Of a stretch of DNA of 64,000 bases, positions 27,290 through 36,310 are shown piece by piece. Each line of letters opens with the position of its first letter. The stretch's first letter is position 1. Below the pieces are notes generated by a model. It saw only the letters and a program-made list of their open reading frames with translations, searched no databases and was not told where the DNA came from. The position numbers were made by a program, and so were the translations under genes. This DNA comes from PNOJ01 sp016706845 (lineage in GTDB: Bacteria; Krumholzibacteriota; Krumholzibacteriia; LZORAL124-64-63), in NCBI GenBank assembly GCA_016706845.1, contig JADJIV010000002.1, forward strand, positions 1 to 64,000. The letters run 5' to 3'.

Positions 27290-28564
27290 CTAGGTTTCGA
27301 AGCTGCGGGAGCCCACGTTGGTCAGCAGGCCCAGCAGGATGGCCGACGTCAGCATGTTGGAGCCGCCGTAGCTCATCACCGGCAGTGGCAGCCCGGTCAC
27401 CGGCATCAGGCCGGTGGTGATGCTGATGTTGACCACGACATGGAACGCGAAGTAGGTGACCACGCCGATCGCCAGCAGCGAGGAGAAGGGCCGACGCGCC
27501 TCCAGGGCGATCTGCAGCCCCCTCAGGATGATCACGAGGTACAGGCCCACCAGCAGCATCGCGCCGATGAAGCCCAGCTCCTCGCCCACGACCGAGAAGA
27601 TGAAGTCGGTGTGCCGCTCCGGCAGGAAGGCCAGGCCCTTCTGCGTGCCCTGCAGGTAGGACGTCCCGAACAACCCGCCCGACCCGATGGCCACCTTCGA
27701 CTGGATCGCCTGGTAGCCGGAACCGAACTGGTCCCGCATCGGGTCGAAGAAGGTCAGGATGCGCTCCTGCTGGTAGACCTTCAGGCCCTCCCAGAAGAAC
27801 GTCGTGATCAGGCCCGTGACGATGTTGGCCGCCATCAGGGCCAGGCTCACGTGCAGCCGGAACCGGGCCCTGGTCAGGGCGACCAGCAGGATCACCAGGT
27901 AGATGCCCCAGGGCCACGGCGACCCCGCCACCGTCTCGGCGTAGAAGCTGAACACGGCGCTGAGCAGCGGCGAGGCCAGGCTCAGCAGCAGCACCCAGGA
28001 CAGGCCGTACCAGAACACCACCACGATCCAGATCGCGGCGAACACGAGGCTGGTGCCCAGGTCGGGTTCGCGCAGGACCAGCAGCAGCGGCAGACCCGCC
28101 AGCAGCAGGGACATCCCCACCGGCAGCAGGCGTTTCTGCTGCGTGTGGAAGGCGGCGAGCAGCCGCGCCAGGACCAGGATGACGGCGATCTTCGCCGGTT
28201 CCGACGGCTGCAGGCGCACGGGGCCCAGGTCGAACCAGCGCCGCGCCCCCTGCACCACGGGCGCGGCCACCAGCACGACCGCCAGCAAGAGCACGCAGAA
28301 CAGGTAGAAGAAGGGCGTCCCCTGCTCGATCCAGGGCAGCGGCAGGTTGCGCACGGTCAGCAGGACGCTCCAGCCGATGGCGACCCAGATGACCTGCCGC
28401 CAGAAGATCGATTTCGGGACGCCGGGGTCCATGACCTCGTAGGGCCCGTGGATCCCCTCGGTCACGCTCCACAGCGTGGCGAGGCTGAACAGGCAGAGGC
28501 CCGCGTAGGCGGCCGGGATCATCCAGGCGCCCTCACCCGGGTTGCGGGGCCACGCGAGCTTCAC
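27290..28564 (-). CDS. rodA: Rod-shape peptidoglycan glycosyltransferase RodA
   Basis: SEDS-family glycosyltransferase that works with PBP2 in lateral-wall synthesis. The 424-residue product has about ten hydrophobic helices. The SEDS landmarks are present: ARRWFDLGPVRLQPSEPAKIAVIL, LREPDLGTSLVF with the catalytic Asp region, the RHTDFIFSVVGEELGF loop and LPVMSYGGSNML. GTG 28564 overlaps the mrdA stop (GTGA), so the two partners are translationally coupled. Confidence 0.95.
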   Translation of the reverse strand: MKLAWPRNPGEGAWMIPAAYAGLCLFSLATLWSVTEGIHGPYEVMDPGVPKSIFWRQVIWVAIGWSVLLTVRNLPLPWIEQGTPFFYLFCVLLLAVVLVAAPVVQGARRWFDLGPVRLQPSEPAKIAVILVLARLLAAFHTQQKRLLPVGMSLLLAGLPLLLVLREPDLGTSLVFAAIWIVVVFWYGLSWVLLLSLASPLLSAVFSFYAETVAGSPWPWGIYLVILLVALTRARFRLHVSLALMAANIVTGLITTFFWEGLKVYQQERILTFFDPMRDQFGSGYQAIQSKVAIGSGGLFGTSYLQGTQKGLAFLPERHTDFIFSVVGEELGFIGAMLLVGLYLVIILRGLQIALEARRPFSSLLAIGVVTYFAFHVVVNISITTGLMPVTGLPLPVMSYGGSNMLTSAILLGLLTNVGSRSFET

Positions 28565-30327
28565 GGCGCAACCACCTCCGGCGCTTCCTTTTGTGCGAAG
28601 TAGGCGTTCAGCCAGCGGCCGGCGACCGGCGCGGCGACGGCGCCGCCGTGCCCGCCGTTCTCCAGGATGACCACCACCGCGACCTCCGGCAGGATCGCCG
28701 GCGCGAAGCAGACGAACCAGGCATGATCCTCGCCGTGGGGATTCTCGGCCGTGCCGGTCTTGCCCGCGACCTCGATCGCCTGGACGCGGGCGCGCGTCCC
28801 GGTGCCCATGTCCACCACCTGGCGCATCGTGCGGCGGACCCATTCCAGGTGCGCCGCGTCGATGGGCAACGCGCGCAGCCCGGGCGATGTCGTCGGGGCG
28901 GGATCGCGCACGAAGGTCGGGCGCAGATCGGCCAGACCGGTCGCCACCCTTCCCGTCAGCACGGCCATCTGCAGGGGCGTGACCAGCAGCTCGCCCTGGC
29001 CGATGGCGTTGTTCAGCATGACGCCCCGCGACCAGCCGTGCTCTCCGAATTTCTTGTCGTACCACGCCTTGTCCGGAACGTTCCCGGAGGCCTCGCCCTT
29101 GAAGGGGCTGCCGGTCGGCGCGCCCAGTCCCAGCAGGCGGGCGGTGACGGCCAGCTGGTCGATGTTCAGGCGCAGGCCGAGCTGGTAGTAGAAGACGTCG
29201 CAGGAATGGACCAGCGCCCCGGTGTGGTCGAGCGAGCCGTGGCCGCCCCGCTTCCAGCAGCGGAAGGAACGGTTGCCGAGCTGGTAGGCGCCGCCGCACG
29301 GCGCGTACGCGGTGCCGGGAGCGGCGATGCCGTTCTGCAGAGCGGTGAGCGAGGTGACGATCTTGTAGGGGGAGCCGGGCGGGTAGGTCGCCTGGGTCAG
29401 CCGGTTCAGGAAGGGATGTCCCGGGTCGGACTGCAGGGCCTGCCAGTCCTTGGTCGAGATGCCGGAGGTGAACATGTTCGGGTCGTAGCAGGGCGTGCTG
29501 ACCGCGGCCAGCACCTCCCCGCTGGGCAGCGCCAGCGCCACGGCGCAGCCGGGGTTGCCGCCCATGGCCGCGCCGAGCGAGTCCTGCAGCGCCTGGGACA
29601 GCGTCAGCACAACGTCCCGGCCGGGGTGCACCGGCCGCAGCTCCACCTCGCGGCGGCCCACGACGCGGCCCGCCGCGTTGACCTCCTGGAGCGTGTAGCC
29701 GGCCTGCCCGCGCAGGTGCTCCTCGAGCACGGCCTCGATCCCGTCGCGCCCGATCCAGTCGCCCGGCTTGTAGCCGTCGGGGTCGTCCTCGGCCCCGATC
29801 TCGTTCGGCAGGGTCTCCCCCACGTAGCCGATGACGTGCCCGAACAGGGGCCCGTCGAGGTAGCGCCGCCGCGACCTGGTCTCCACCTTGACGCCGGGCA
29901 GCTCGCGCCCGCGCTCCTCGATCACGGCGATCTGCGGCATCGCCGCGTTGGCGACCAGCGTCAGGCGGGGACGGCCGGCGGACTGCTCGCCGGCCAGACG
30001 GTCGAGCGTTTCGTAGCGCGGCAGGCGCAGCCAGGTCAGCAGCTTCTCCAGCGTCGAGTCGGGCCCGGCCTGGCCCAGACAGCGGTTGGGCACCGTGATG
30101 TCGGCGATGTAGACGTTGTCGGCGAGCAGGCGGCCGTCGCGGTCGAGGATCCGGCCGCGGGGGGCCTGGATGCGCGTCCGCAGCTGGCGGTTATCCAGGG
30201 ATTGGCTCTCGTACTGCTCGTGCTTGACGACCTGCATGACCAGCAGGTTGCCGACGATCACGCCGAACACCAGCAGGATCGCGACGCGGAGGATCCGGGC
30301 CTGGACGGCGCGCGTTTGCGGCATCAT
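28561..30327 (-). CDS. mrdA: Penicillin-binding protein 2
   Basis: Peptidoglycan D,D-transpeptidase of the elongasome. The 588 residues have a single N-terminal membrane anchor (ILRVAILLVFGVIVGNLLVMQ), the PBP dimerisation part (RIQAPRGRILDRDGRLLADN), and the transpeptidase domain. That domain carries SPYK (SxxK, ~319-322) within YPPGSPYKIV, an SxN-type SCD and KTGT (~524). Two consecutive ATGs occur; 30327 or 30324 with GGGAGG upstream. It sits between mreD and rodA as usual. Confidence 0.95.
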   Translation of the reverse strand: MMPQTRAVQARILRVAILLVFGVIVGNLLVMQVVKHEQYESQSLDNRQLRTRIQAPRGRILDRDGRLLADNVYIADITVPNRCLGQAGPDSTLEKLLTWLRLPRYETLDRLAGEQSAGRPRLTLVANAAMPQIAVIEERGRELPGVKVETRSRRRYLDGPLFGHVIGYVGETLPNEIGAEDDPDGYKPGDWIGRDGIEAVLEEHLRGQAGYTLQEVNAAGRVVGRREVELRPVHPGRDVVLTLSQALQDSLGAAMGGNPGCAVALALPSGEVLAAVSTPCYDPNMFTSGISTKDWQALQSDPGHPFLNRLTQATYPPGSPYKIVTSLTALQNGIAAPGTAYAPCGGAYQLGNRSFRCWKRGGHGSLDHTGALVHSCDVFYYQLGLRLNIDQLAVTARLLGLGAPTGSPFKGEASGNVPDKAWYDKKFGEHGWSRGVMLNNAIGQGELLVTPLQMAVLTGRVATGLADLRPTFVRDPAPTTSPGLRALPIDAAHLEWVRRTMRQVVDMGTGTRARVQAIEVAGKTGTAENPHGEDHAWFVCFAPAILPEVAVVVILENGGHGGAVAAPVAGRWLNAYFAQKEAPEVVAP

Positions 30328-30345
30328 GCCTCCCGGCCGGCGGTT

Positions 30346-30837
30346 TCAGTCATCCCGGTTCAGCAGACCCAGCAGGTCCGCCGCCCGGATCAGGGGGATC
30401 GCGACCAGGCCGGTGATCACGGCCGAGGGCAGAGCCACGGTGAAGAGCGGCTCGATGAAGGTGCTGCGCCCGGTCCAGCTCAGCACCAGCAGGTGCAGCG
30501 CGTCGTGCGCCAGGGCGAGGATCGCCACGGTCGTGCCCTCGACCGCCGGGATGCCGAAGTTGAACCGGGCGCGGGCGCGGCCGGCGGCGAAGCCGGCGAG
30601 CGACTTGGCCAGGGAGCTCAGGCCCAGCCGGTCCGGCGAGGCGGTGTCGATGATCAGGCCCAGCACGAAGCCGCCCACCGTGCCGGCGAAGGCGCCCTCG
30701 GCCAGCGCCAGGATCGCCACGGCGATCAGCGAGAAGTCCGGCCGGATGTGGCCGAAGGTCAGCAACGGCGCCAGCAGCGTGTCCCCCAGCAGGGCCAGCA
30801 GCCCCAGCACGAGGGTGGTGCGCAGGAAGCGGCTCAC
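30346..30837 (-). CDS. mreD: Rod-shape-determining protein MreD
   Basis: Inner-membrane component of the elongasome. The 163 residues form about five transmembrane helices; ALAEGAFAGTVGGFVLGLIIDTAS matches the conserved MreD region. GTG 30837 overlaps the mreC stop (GTGA). The fit rests on hydrophobicity and its place between mreC and mrdA as much as on sequence. Confidence 0.9.
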   Translation of the reverse strand: MSRFLRTTLVLGLLALLGDTLLAPLLTFGHIRPDFSLIAVAILALAEGAFAGTVGGFVLGLIIDTASPDRLGLSSLAKSLAGFAAGRARARFNFGIPAVEGTTVAILALAHDALHLLVLSWTGRSTFIEPLFTVALPSAVITGLVAIPLIRAADLLGLLNRDD

Positions 30838-31739
30838 GGCTGCGCCTCCGCCGTCTCGCCCGCCGCCGCGTCCGCGGCGTGCGTGCTGTCGGGCGGCGCG
30901 CCGGCCGCGATCAGCCAGTCGCCCCGGCCCACGACGGCGAAGACCACGTCCAGCCGGCTGAAGGAGGCCAGGGACTTGACGCGGATCCGCTTGAACAGCT
31001 GCTCCGGCGGCGACTCGACGTCGACGACGACGCCGACGGGCAGCCCGCGCGGCAGCGCGTCCTGCGGGACGGCGGCCTCACCCTGCAGCAGGCCGATGTC
31101 CGAGGTGACCACCCGGTCGCCGACCTCGACGTCCTCGTCGCGCCCCACCAGCGCCAGGTCGAACTCGTCGCCCTCGCGCGGGTGCAGGATGCCCGGCAGA
31201 CCCGTGCGGACCAGCTGGCAGCTGACGCCGACGCCGGAGGAGTTCAGCAGTTCGACCCAGGCCGCGGTCGGGCCGGCCGGCGTGTGCACGCGGCCCACGA
31301 GGCCGTCGACGGTGATCACGGGCTGGTAGCGCTCCCAGGCGACCGCCTCGACGGCCCGCACCAGGATCAGCGACGCCGAGGCGGCGACGCGGCGGCGCTG
31401 CACCTCGCAGGGCACGAGGTCGGCGGGCGCGGCGTCGAGCAGGCCCAGCGCCTGGCGCAGCTCGTCCCGCTCGCGGCGCAGGCGCTCCGCGGACTCGCGC
31501 TCGCTGCGCAGGGCCGCCACCTCGGCGCGCAGCGACGCGTTCTCGCCGCGCACCCGGCCCACGTCGGCGACGAAGGCCGCGAAGCGGTCGTAGGGACCGG
31601 TCAGCACGGTGCCCAGCACGCCGGCGACGCGGATCCGGTCGGCCGACGGCAGCGCGAGCAGGCCGATCGCGAGCGCGGCGCAGACGGCCACGGCCAGGTT
31701 CTCGCTGCGGCGGGTGTGGGTTGCCAGGTTGAGGCCCAT
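30834..31739 (-). CDS. mreC: Rod-shape-determining protein MreC
   Basis: Periplasmic scaffold anchored by one helix (residues ~15-30). A coiled coil follows (about 65-97, LRAEVAALRSERESAERLRRERDEL) and then the two beta domains. Recognisable text includes VITVDGLVGRVHTPAG, GILHPREGDEFDL and VEVGDRVVTSDIGLL...LPRGLPVGVVVDVE. A short Ala/Glu-rich tail closes the 301 residues. It lies 13 bases after mreB. Confidence 0.94.
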   Translation of the reverse strand: MGLNLATHTRRSENLAVAVCAALAIGLLALPSADRIRVAGVLGTVLTGPYDRFAAFVADVGRVRGENASLRAEVAALRSERESAERLRRERDELRQALGLLDAAPADLVPCEVQRRRVAASASLILVRAVEAVAWERYQPVITVDGLVGRVHTPAGPTAAWVELLNSSGVGVSCQLVRTGLPGILHPREGDEFDLALVGRDEDVEVGDRVVTSDIGLLQGEAAVPQDALPRGLPVGVVVDVESPPEQLFKRIRVKSLASFSRLDVVFAVVGRGDWLIAAGAPPDSTHAADAAAGETAEAQP

Positions 31740-31752
31740 CGACCGTCCCCGC

Positions 31753-32796
31753 TCAGTCCCGCGTGCTCTTCATCACGACCGCGCGGTAGCGCTCGAAGTC
31801 GTCGAGGATCTTGCCGGTGCCCAGCACCACGCAGTAGAGGGGGTCGTCCATCAGGTTGATCGGCAGGTCGGTGTGCTCGCGCAGCAGGTCCGGCAGGCCG
31901 CGCAGCATGGCGCCGCCGCCGGTCATGACGATGCCGCGGTCCTTGATGTCGGCCGCCAGCTCGGGCGGCGTCTGCTCGAGCGCGTGCTTCAGCGCGTCGA
32001 CGATGGCCTGGATCGGCTCCTGCAGCGCTTCGCGGATCTCGAGCGTGGAGATCTTCTGGATCTTGGGGATGCCGGTGACCTGGTCGAGCCCCTTGACCTC
32101 CATCTCCTCCTCCTGGCGGAGCTTGAAGGCGGAGCCGACGGTCTTCTTGATGTGCTCGGCGGTCTGGTCGCCGATGAGCAGGTTGTGGTTCTTCTTGATG
32201 TAGGTGACGATGGCCTCGTCCATCTCGTCGCCGCCGACGCGGATCGAGGTGTCGCAGACGATGCCGTTGAGCGCGATGACGGCGATCTCAGTCGTGCCGC
32301 CGCCGATGTCGATGATCATGTTGCCGCTGGGCTGCTCGACCGGCAGGCCGACGCCGATGGCGGCGGCGATGGGCTCGGCGACCAGGAAGACCTCGCGGGC
32401 GCCGGCGTGCTTGGCCGAGTCGCGCACGGCGCGCTTCTCCACCTCGGTGATGCCCGAGGGCACGCAGATCACGATGCGCGGCGCGATGAAGTGGCGCTTC
32501 TTCTGCGCCTGGCGGATGAACTCGCGCAGCATGTACTCGCAGACCTCGAAGTCGGCGATCACGCCGTCCTTCAGGGGCCGGATGGCCTGGATGTTGTCCG
32601 GGGTCTTGCCGAGCATGGCCTTGGCCTCGCTGCCCACCGCGTAGACCTTGCCCGTGGACTTCTCCAGCGCCACCACCGAGGGCTGGTTCAGCACGATGCC
32701 CTTGCCCTTGATGTAGACCAGGGTGTTGGCCGTGCCCAGGTCGATGGCGATGTCGTTGTTCAGAAAGTTGCCCCAATTCCCGAACATGGCGTTCAT
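31753..32796 (-). CDS. mreB: Rod-shape-determining protein MreB
   Basis: Actin-like ATPase that orients wall synthesis. The 347 residues show IAIDLGTANTLVYIKGKGIV (phosphate 1), VPSGITEVEKRAVRDSA, MIIDIGGGTTEIAVIALNGIV (phosphate 2), VGGDEMDEAI, and VMTGGGAMLRGLPDLL (adenosine motif). ATG 32796 (MNAMFGNWG) overlaps the radC stop (ATGA); ATG 32787 is an alternative whose spacing from GGAGG is longer. Confidence 0.96.
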   Translation of the reverse strand: MNAMFGNWGNFLNNDIAIDLGTANTLVYIKGKGIVLNQPSVVALEKSTGKVYAVGSEAKAMLGKTPDNIQAIRPLKDGVIADFEVCEYMLREFIRQAQKKRHFIAPRIVICVPSGITEVEKRAVRDSAKHAGAREVFLVAEPIAAAIGVGLPVEQPSGNMIIDIGGGTTEIAVIALNGIVCDTSIRVGGDEMDEAIVTYIKKNHNLLIGDQTAEHIKKTVGSAFKLRQEEEMEVKGLDQVTGIPKIQKISTLEIREALQEPIQAIVDALKHALEQTPPELAADIKDRGIVMTGGGAMLRGLPDLLREHTDLPINLMDDPLYCVVLGTGKILDDFERYRAVVMKSTRD

Positions 32797-33560
32797 CTCC
32801 TCCGCGCCGCCGGCGGCGGCGCGCTGTGCCGGTCTTCGGTCGGCCACCCGTGCTCGCGGAGGCTGGTGTGCTCCCCGCGACCCATCACGATGTGGTCCAG
32901 CAGTTCGATCCCCAGCAGCCGGCCGCACCCGGCCAGCCGCGCCGTCAGTTCCAGGTCGTCGCGGCTCGGCTCGGCGCAGCCCGACGGGTGGTTGTGCGCG
33001 ACGATCAGCGCGGCGGCGCCGCGCGCGACCGCGCCGCGGAAGACCTCCCGCGGGTGCACCAGCGAGGCGTCGAGGCAGCCCACGGACACCGTCTCGACGC
33101 GCGTCACGCGGTGGCGCGCGTCCAGGTGCAGCGCCAGGAAGTGCTCGCGGTCGCAGCCGCGGAACGCCTCCTCGAGCAGGGGCACCAGGTCCGCGGGACC
33201 GCGCACCAGCGGTCCGGTGTCGCGAACCTCCGCGCCGGCGCGCGCGCCCAGTTCGAAGGCCGCGGCCAGGCGCACGGCCCGCGCCGGCCCCACGCCGCGC
33301 TCGCGGCACAGCAGGGCGGCGTCGAGGCGCGCCAGCGCGCCGAGCCCGCCGTGGCGGTCCAGCAGCACCGCCGCCGTCGCAGCCGGCGTCGCGGCGCCGC
33401 CGGGTCCCATCACGAGGCTCAGGATCTCGCCGGGCGAGAGCGCCTTCGGTCCGAGGCGCAGCAGCCGGCCGTGCGGACTGGAGACGTCCGTGGGCCCGAC
33501 GGGGCGTGCAGGCGACGTCCTGTCGAGGGGCGATATCCGTATCTCTTTTGATTTGAACAT
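32793..33560 (-). CDS. radC: RadC/JAMM-domain protein
   Basis: RadC family protein; despite its name the function is unresolved. N-terminal helix-hairpin-helix-like text (CRERGVGPARAVRLAAAFEL) leads into the MPN/JAMM domain. Metal-site residues are seen in VAHNHPSGCAEPSRDDLELT (HxHP...D), with an upstream Glu and LLDHIVMGRGEHTSLREHG at the end. ATG 33560 (MFKSKEIRISPLD) is the start. At 255 residues it is a little longer than usual. It is the first gene of the mre-rod operon and has its own promoter. Confidence 0.92.
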   Translation of the reverse strand: MFKSKEIRISPLDRTSPARPVGPTDVSSPHGRLLRLGPKALSPGEILSLVMGPGGAATPAATAAVLLDRHGGLGALARLDAALLCRERGVGPARAVRLAAAFELGARAGAEVRDTGPLVRGPADLVPLLEEAFRGCDREHFLALHLDARHRVTRVETVSVGCLDASLVHPREVFRGAVARGAAALIVAHNHPSGCAEPSRDDLELTARLAGCGRLLGIELLDHIVMGRGEHTSLREHGWPTEDRHSAPPPAARRR

Positions 33561-33586
33561 TCTACCCCCACACGGGAGGTGGCGCC

Positions 33587-33615
33587 AATCTAGCACGGCC
33601 CCGGGAGGCGGGCAA
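33587..33615 (-). promoter_or_regulatory. Promoter for the radC-mre-rod operon
   Basis: On the minus strand TTGCCC (33610-33615), 17-base spacer, and TGCTAGATT, an extended -10 with TAGATT at 33587-33592. The leader to radC is only about 20 bases. Confidence 0.6.
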
Positions 33616-33647
33616 CCCTTTTTCGGGGCCCAGACGGCCGTTTTCGC

Positions 33648-33676
33648 TTGTTCCGGCCGTGATCGCGGCCTATCCT
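33648..33676 (+). promoter_or_regulatory. Possible promoter for lysC
   Basis: TTGTTC (33648-33653), 17-base spacer and TATCCT (33671-33676) upstream of lysC, divergent from the radC promoter. Matches are moderate. AGGAG at 33701-33705 supplies the ribosome-binding site. Confidence 0.4.
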
Positions 33677-33711
33677 GCTCGCGGTTCGCACCCCACCCGC
33701 AGGAGAGCGGC

Positions 33712-34974
33712 ATGTCCGAGTCCGCAACCCCGATCCCCATCCTCGTGCGCAAGTACGGCGGCTCTTCGCTGGCCTCGGTGGAGCGCATCGCGGCGGTCGC
33801 CCGCGACCTGGCCGCCCGCCGCGCGCAGGGCTGCCGGCTGGTCGTGGTGGTCAGCGCGATGGGCCGCCACACCGACGAGCTGGAGCACCTGGCCCGGCAG
33901 GTCAGCCCGCAGCCCCCGCGCCGCGAGCTGGACATGCTGCTGTCGGTGGGCGAGCGCGTCTCGATGTCCCTGCTCTCGATGGCCCTGGAAGACTGCGGCG
34001 TGCCCGCGATCTCCCTGACCGGCAGCCAGTGCGGCGTGATCACCGACGAGAGCCACACCGAGGCCCGCATCCTCGAGGTGCGCGCCGACCGCGTGCGCGA
34101 GGCCCTGGACCGCGGCCTGGTCGTGGTGGTCGCCGGCTTCCAGGGCGTCAGCCGCCAGAAGGAGATCACGACCCTCGGCCGCGGCGGCAGCGACGCCACC
34201 GCCGTGGCGCTGGCCGCGGCCCTCGGCGCCGAGCGCTGCGAGATCCTCAAGGACGTCGACGGCGTCTTCACCGCCGATCCCCACCGCATCGAGGGCGCGC
34301 GCCGTCACGACACGCTCGCCTACGACGAGATGGCGGCCGTGGCCGAGGCCGGCTGCGAGGTTATCCACCCGCGGGCCGTGGCCTACGCCCGCGAGCACGG
34401 CGTGCCGCTGTTCGTGGGCTCGAGCTTCCACGACAGCCCCGGCACGCTGATCGGCCCCGCCGACCGTGCGGACGCCCGCGACGCCCCCGCCGACCCGCCG
34501 TCGCGCCTGCGGCCCCTGTCCCTGGTGGCGACCGACGACGTGGCGCTGCTCGATCTGGCCACCGACGACCCGGCGCGCTTCGCCCGCTGGCGCGACGCCG
34601 CCGCGGCCGCCTGCCGCGGCGACCTGTTCCTCGGCGAGTGGCTCGAGCAGGGCCCCGGGCGCTGCCGCTGGCGGGTGCTGCACCGCGCCGAACCGCTGGC
34701 CCGCGTGCGCGACCGCCTCGCCCCCGACGTCGACGGGCCCGGCGACGCCGTGCGTTTCCGCCGCGGCCTGACCTGCCTGGCCCTGGCCGGGCGCCCGCCC
34801 GCCAACTGGGTGACCGTCGCCGGCCAGGTCGCGGCGCTGCTGGCCGACCACGGCGTCGACGAGCCCGAGATCCTGGCCGAAGGCGCGGTCCTGCGTCTGC
34901 TCGTGCGCCCCGAGGACGCCGCCCGCCTGCTGCAGCCGCTGCACGACGCGTACCTCGCCGAAGAAACCCGCTGA
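33712..34974 (+). CDS. lysC: Aspartate kinase
   Basis: Phosphorylates aspartate, first step to Lys, Met, Thr and diaminopimelate. The catalytic domain is complete: VRKYGGSSLASVERI (residues 12-26), VVSAMGRHTDEL, LLSVGERVSMSLLS, GFQGVSRQKEITTLGRGGSDATAVALAAALGA, EILKDVDGVFTADP and CEVIHPRAVAYAREHGVPLFV. The C-terminal ~150 residues (from about 270) occupy the place of the ACT domains but are strongly diverged, with none of the usual allosteric ACT motifs obvious. The 420 residues start at ATG 33712. Single plus-strand gene closed by a hairpin at 34991-35018. Confidence 0.93.
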   Translation: MSESATPIPILVRKYGGSSLASVERIAAVARDLAARRAQGCRLVVVVSAMGRHTDELEHLARQVSPQPPRRELDMLLSVGERVSMSLLSMALEDCGVPAISLTGSQCGVITDESHTEARILEVRADRVREALDRGLVVVVAGFQGVSRQKEITTLGRGGSDATAVALAAALGAERCEILKDVDGVFTADPHRIEGARRHDTLAYDEMAAVAEAGCEVIHPRAVAYAREHGVPLFVGSSFHDSPGTLIGPADRADARDAPADPPSRLRPLSLVATDDVALLDLATDDPARFARWRDAAAAACRGDLFLGEWLEQGPGRCRWRVLHRAEPLARVRDRLAPDVDGPGDAVRFRRGLTCLALAGRPPANWVTVAGQVAALLADHGVDEPEILAEGAVLRLLVRPEDAARLLQPLHDAYLAEETR

Positions 34975-34990
34975 ACGTCGCCTGAAGCGA

Positions 34991-35018
34991 GCAGGGCGGG
35001 CCTCCCGGCCCGCCCTGC
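34991..35018 (+). terminator. Intrinsic-type terminator after lysC
   Basis: A perfect 12-bp stem (34991-35002 with 35007-35018) and TCCC loop, 16 bases past the lysC stop. The following GTTCTCGTACCTT is only mildly T-rich. It also lies beyond the convergent barrel gene (stop at 35082). Confidence 0.75.
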
Positions 35019-35081
35019 GTTCTCGTACCTTCCCCGACTGCGCGTCGCCCTACGGCGACCGTGGCGCGCCTGCCGTCGCTT

Positions 35082-36292
35082 CTAGAAGACGACCTGCAGG
35101 GTGATCCGCGACCAGAGATCGGAGCGGCCGTCCTTGTTAGTCAACAGCCCGCCCAACTCGAAAGGGGCGCCGTCGGCCAGCGCGAGGTCCGCGTCGAAGT
35201 CGCCCAAATGCACGCCGAAGCCGAGGCTGGCATCCATGTCGTCGTCGCTGAAGCCCCGGTACGACGTCCACGGGTCGCCGTTGTCCCAGTAGCTCTCGAC
35301 ATCGCTCACGGACATGGTTTTCCAGGCGCCGCCCCGCACCGTGAGCCAATGCAGGACGCGCGCCTCCCCGCCCAGGCGCAAGGTCAGCGCGGTGGTGGAC
35401 ACGTCCTGCCTCAGCAGGTCGGGATGGTCGCCGTCGGCGGGGGCCGACAGCTGGCGTTCGACGCGGGACCAGGTCACGGACGCCTGGAGCATCCGTTCCG
35501 GATCCGGCAGCAGGACCAGCCCCATCCCGGCGCTGAAGGCGCAGGTGTCATCGTCCTGGACTCCGTTGCCCGGTGCGTCTTCGACATTGTAGATGCCGCC
35601 ATGATCGAGCGCCGAACCAGTCGGCGCCGACGCGCTCGGAGTTCAGTTCCCGCTCCCAGGCCACGCAGGGAACGAGCACCAGGCGCTCGCCCAGACCGTG
35701 GAACAGGCGCCAACGCAGCGCGAAGCTGTCCAGGCTCCGCCGGTCGGAGAACTGCACGACCTCTTCTTCGATGGCCTGAACCCGCGTCATGGTCCCCTCG
35801 TACGCCACATCGATCCAGGTCCGGGGCGCCAGATCCAGCGCAACCCGGCGCTCCAGGTCCAGGCCCCAGCCTTTCGACCAGGACACCGGTGCGGTACTCG
35901 GCATCGGCGATGCGCGCCTCGTTGGCGTAACGGGCCTGCAGGCCCGCCTGCCAGACGTCGCGCTTCAGACCCCACATCAGCCGGACATCCTGGCTGGGAT
36001 CGTCGTCGTAGATCCACAGTCCGGCCACGCCGAATCTGTGTGCAGGATCCAGGGACAGGTGCGCGCCCAGCGCCTGCCCGACGGCGTTGCTCCCGGACGA
36101 TTCGCCGAGTTCGAGCAGCATCAGGTCGGGGTAGGTCGCCAGGGATCCGAACCAGCGCTGAACGTTGTCGACATCCTCGAAGTAGTCCCCGCCCCCCCCC
36201 ATGCTCAGCAATCTGGTCGAAGTGGCGGCGGCGGGCAGCGCGAGCAGCAGCAGCAGCAGCGCCGTCAGGGCGGCGGTGGCGCGTCGGGACAT
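35082..36292 (-). CDS. Outer-membrane beta-barrel-like protein, unknown (two frameshifts)
   Basis: I do not recognise a named family. ATG 36292 opens a signal peptide (MSRRATAALTALLLLLLALPAAAT) followed by LLSMGGGGDYFEDVDNVQRWF, encoded across a run of nine G. The rest has amphipathic barrel-like strands (LGAHLSLDPAHRFGVAGLWIY, LDASLGFGVHLGDFD) and ends ITLQVVF, a terminal Phe typical of outer-membrane barrels. The frame changes near 35888 (continuing SWSKGWGLDLERRVALDLAP) and again near 35608 (continuing HGGIYNVEDAPGNGV). Joined length is about 403. It follows the GWxTD gene by 18 bases. Confidence 0.6.
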
Positions 36293-36310
36293 GGGGTCCT
36301 CCCTCGCGGA

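Noticed and set aside
31609..33711. Upstream two-thirds of the long plus-strand frame that ends in lysC
   Set aside because: Runs antisense to mreC, mreB and radC; only the part from ATG 33712 matches aspartate kinase.
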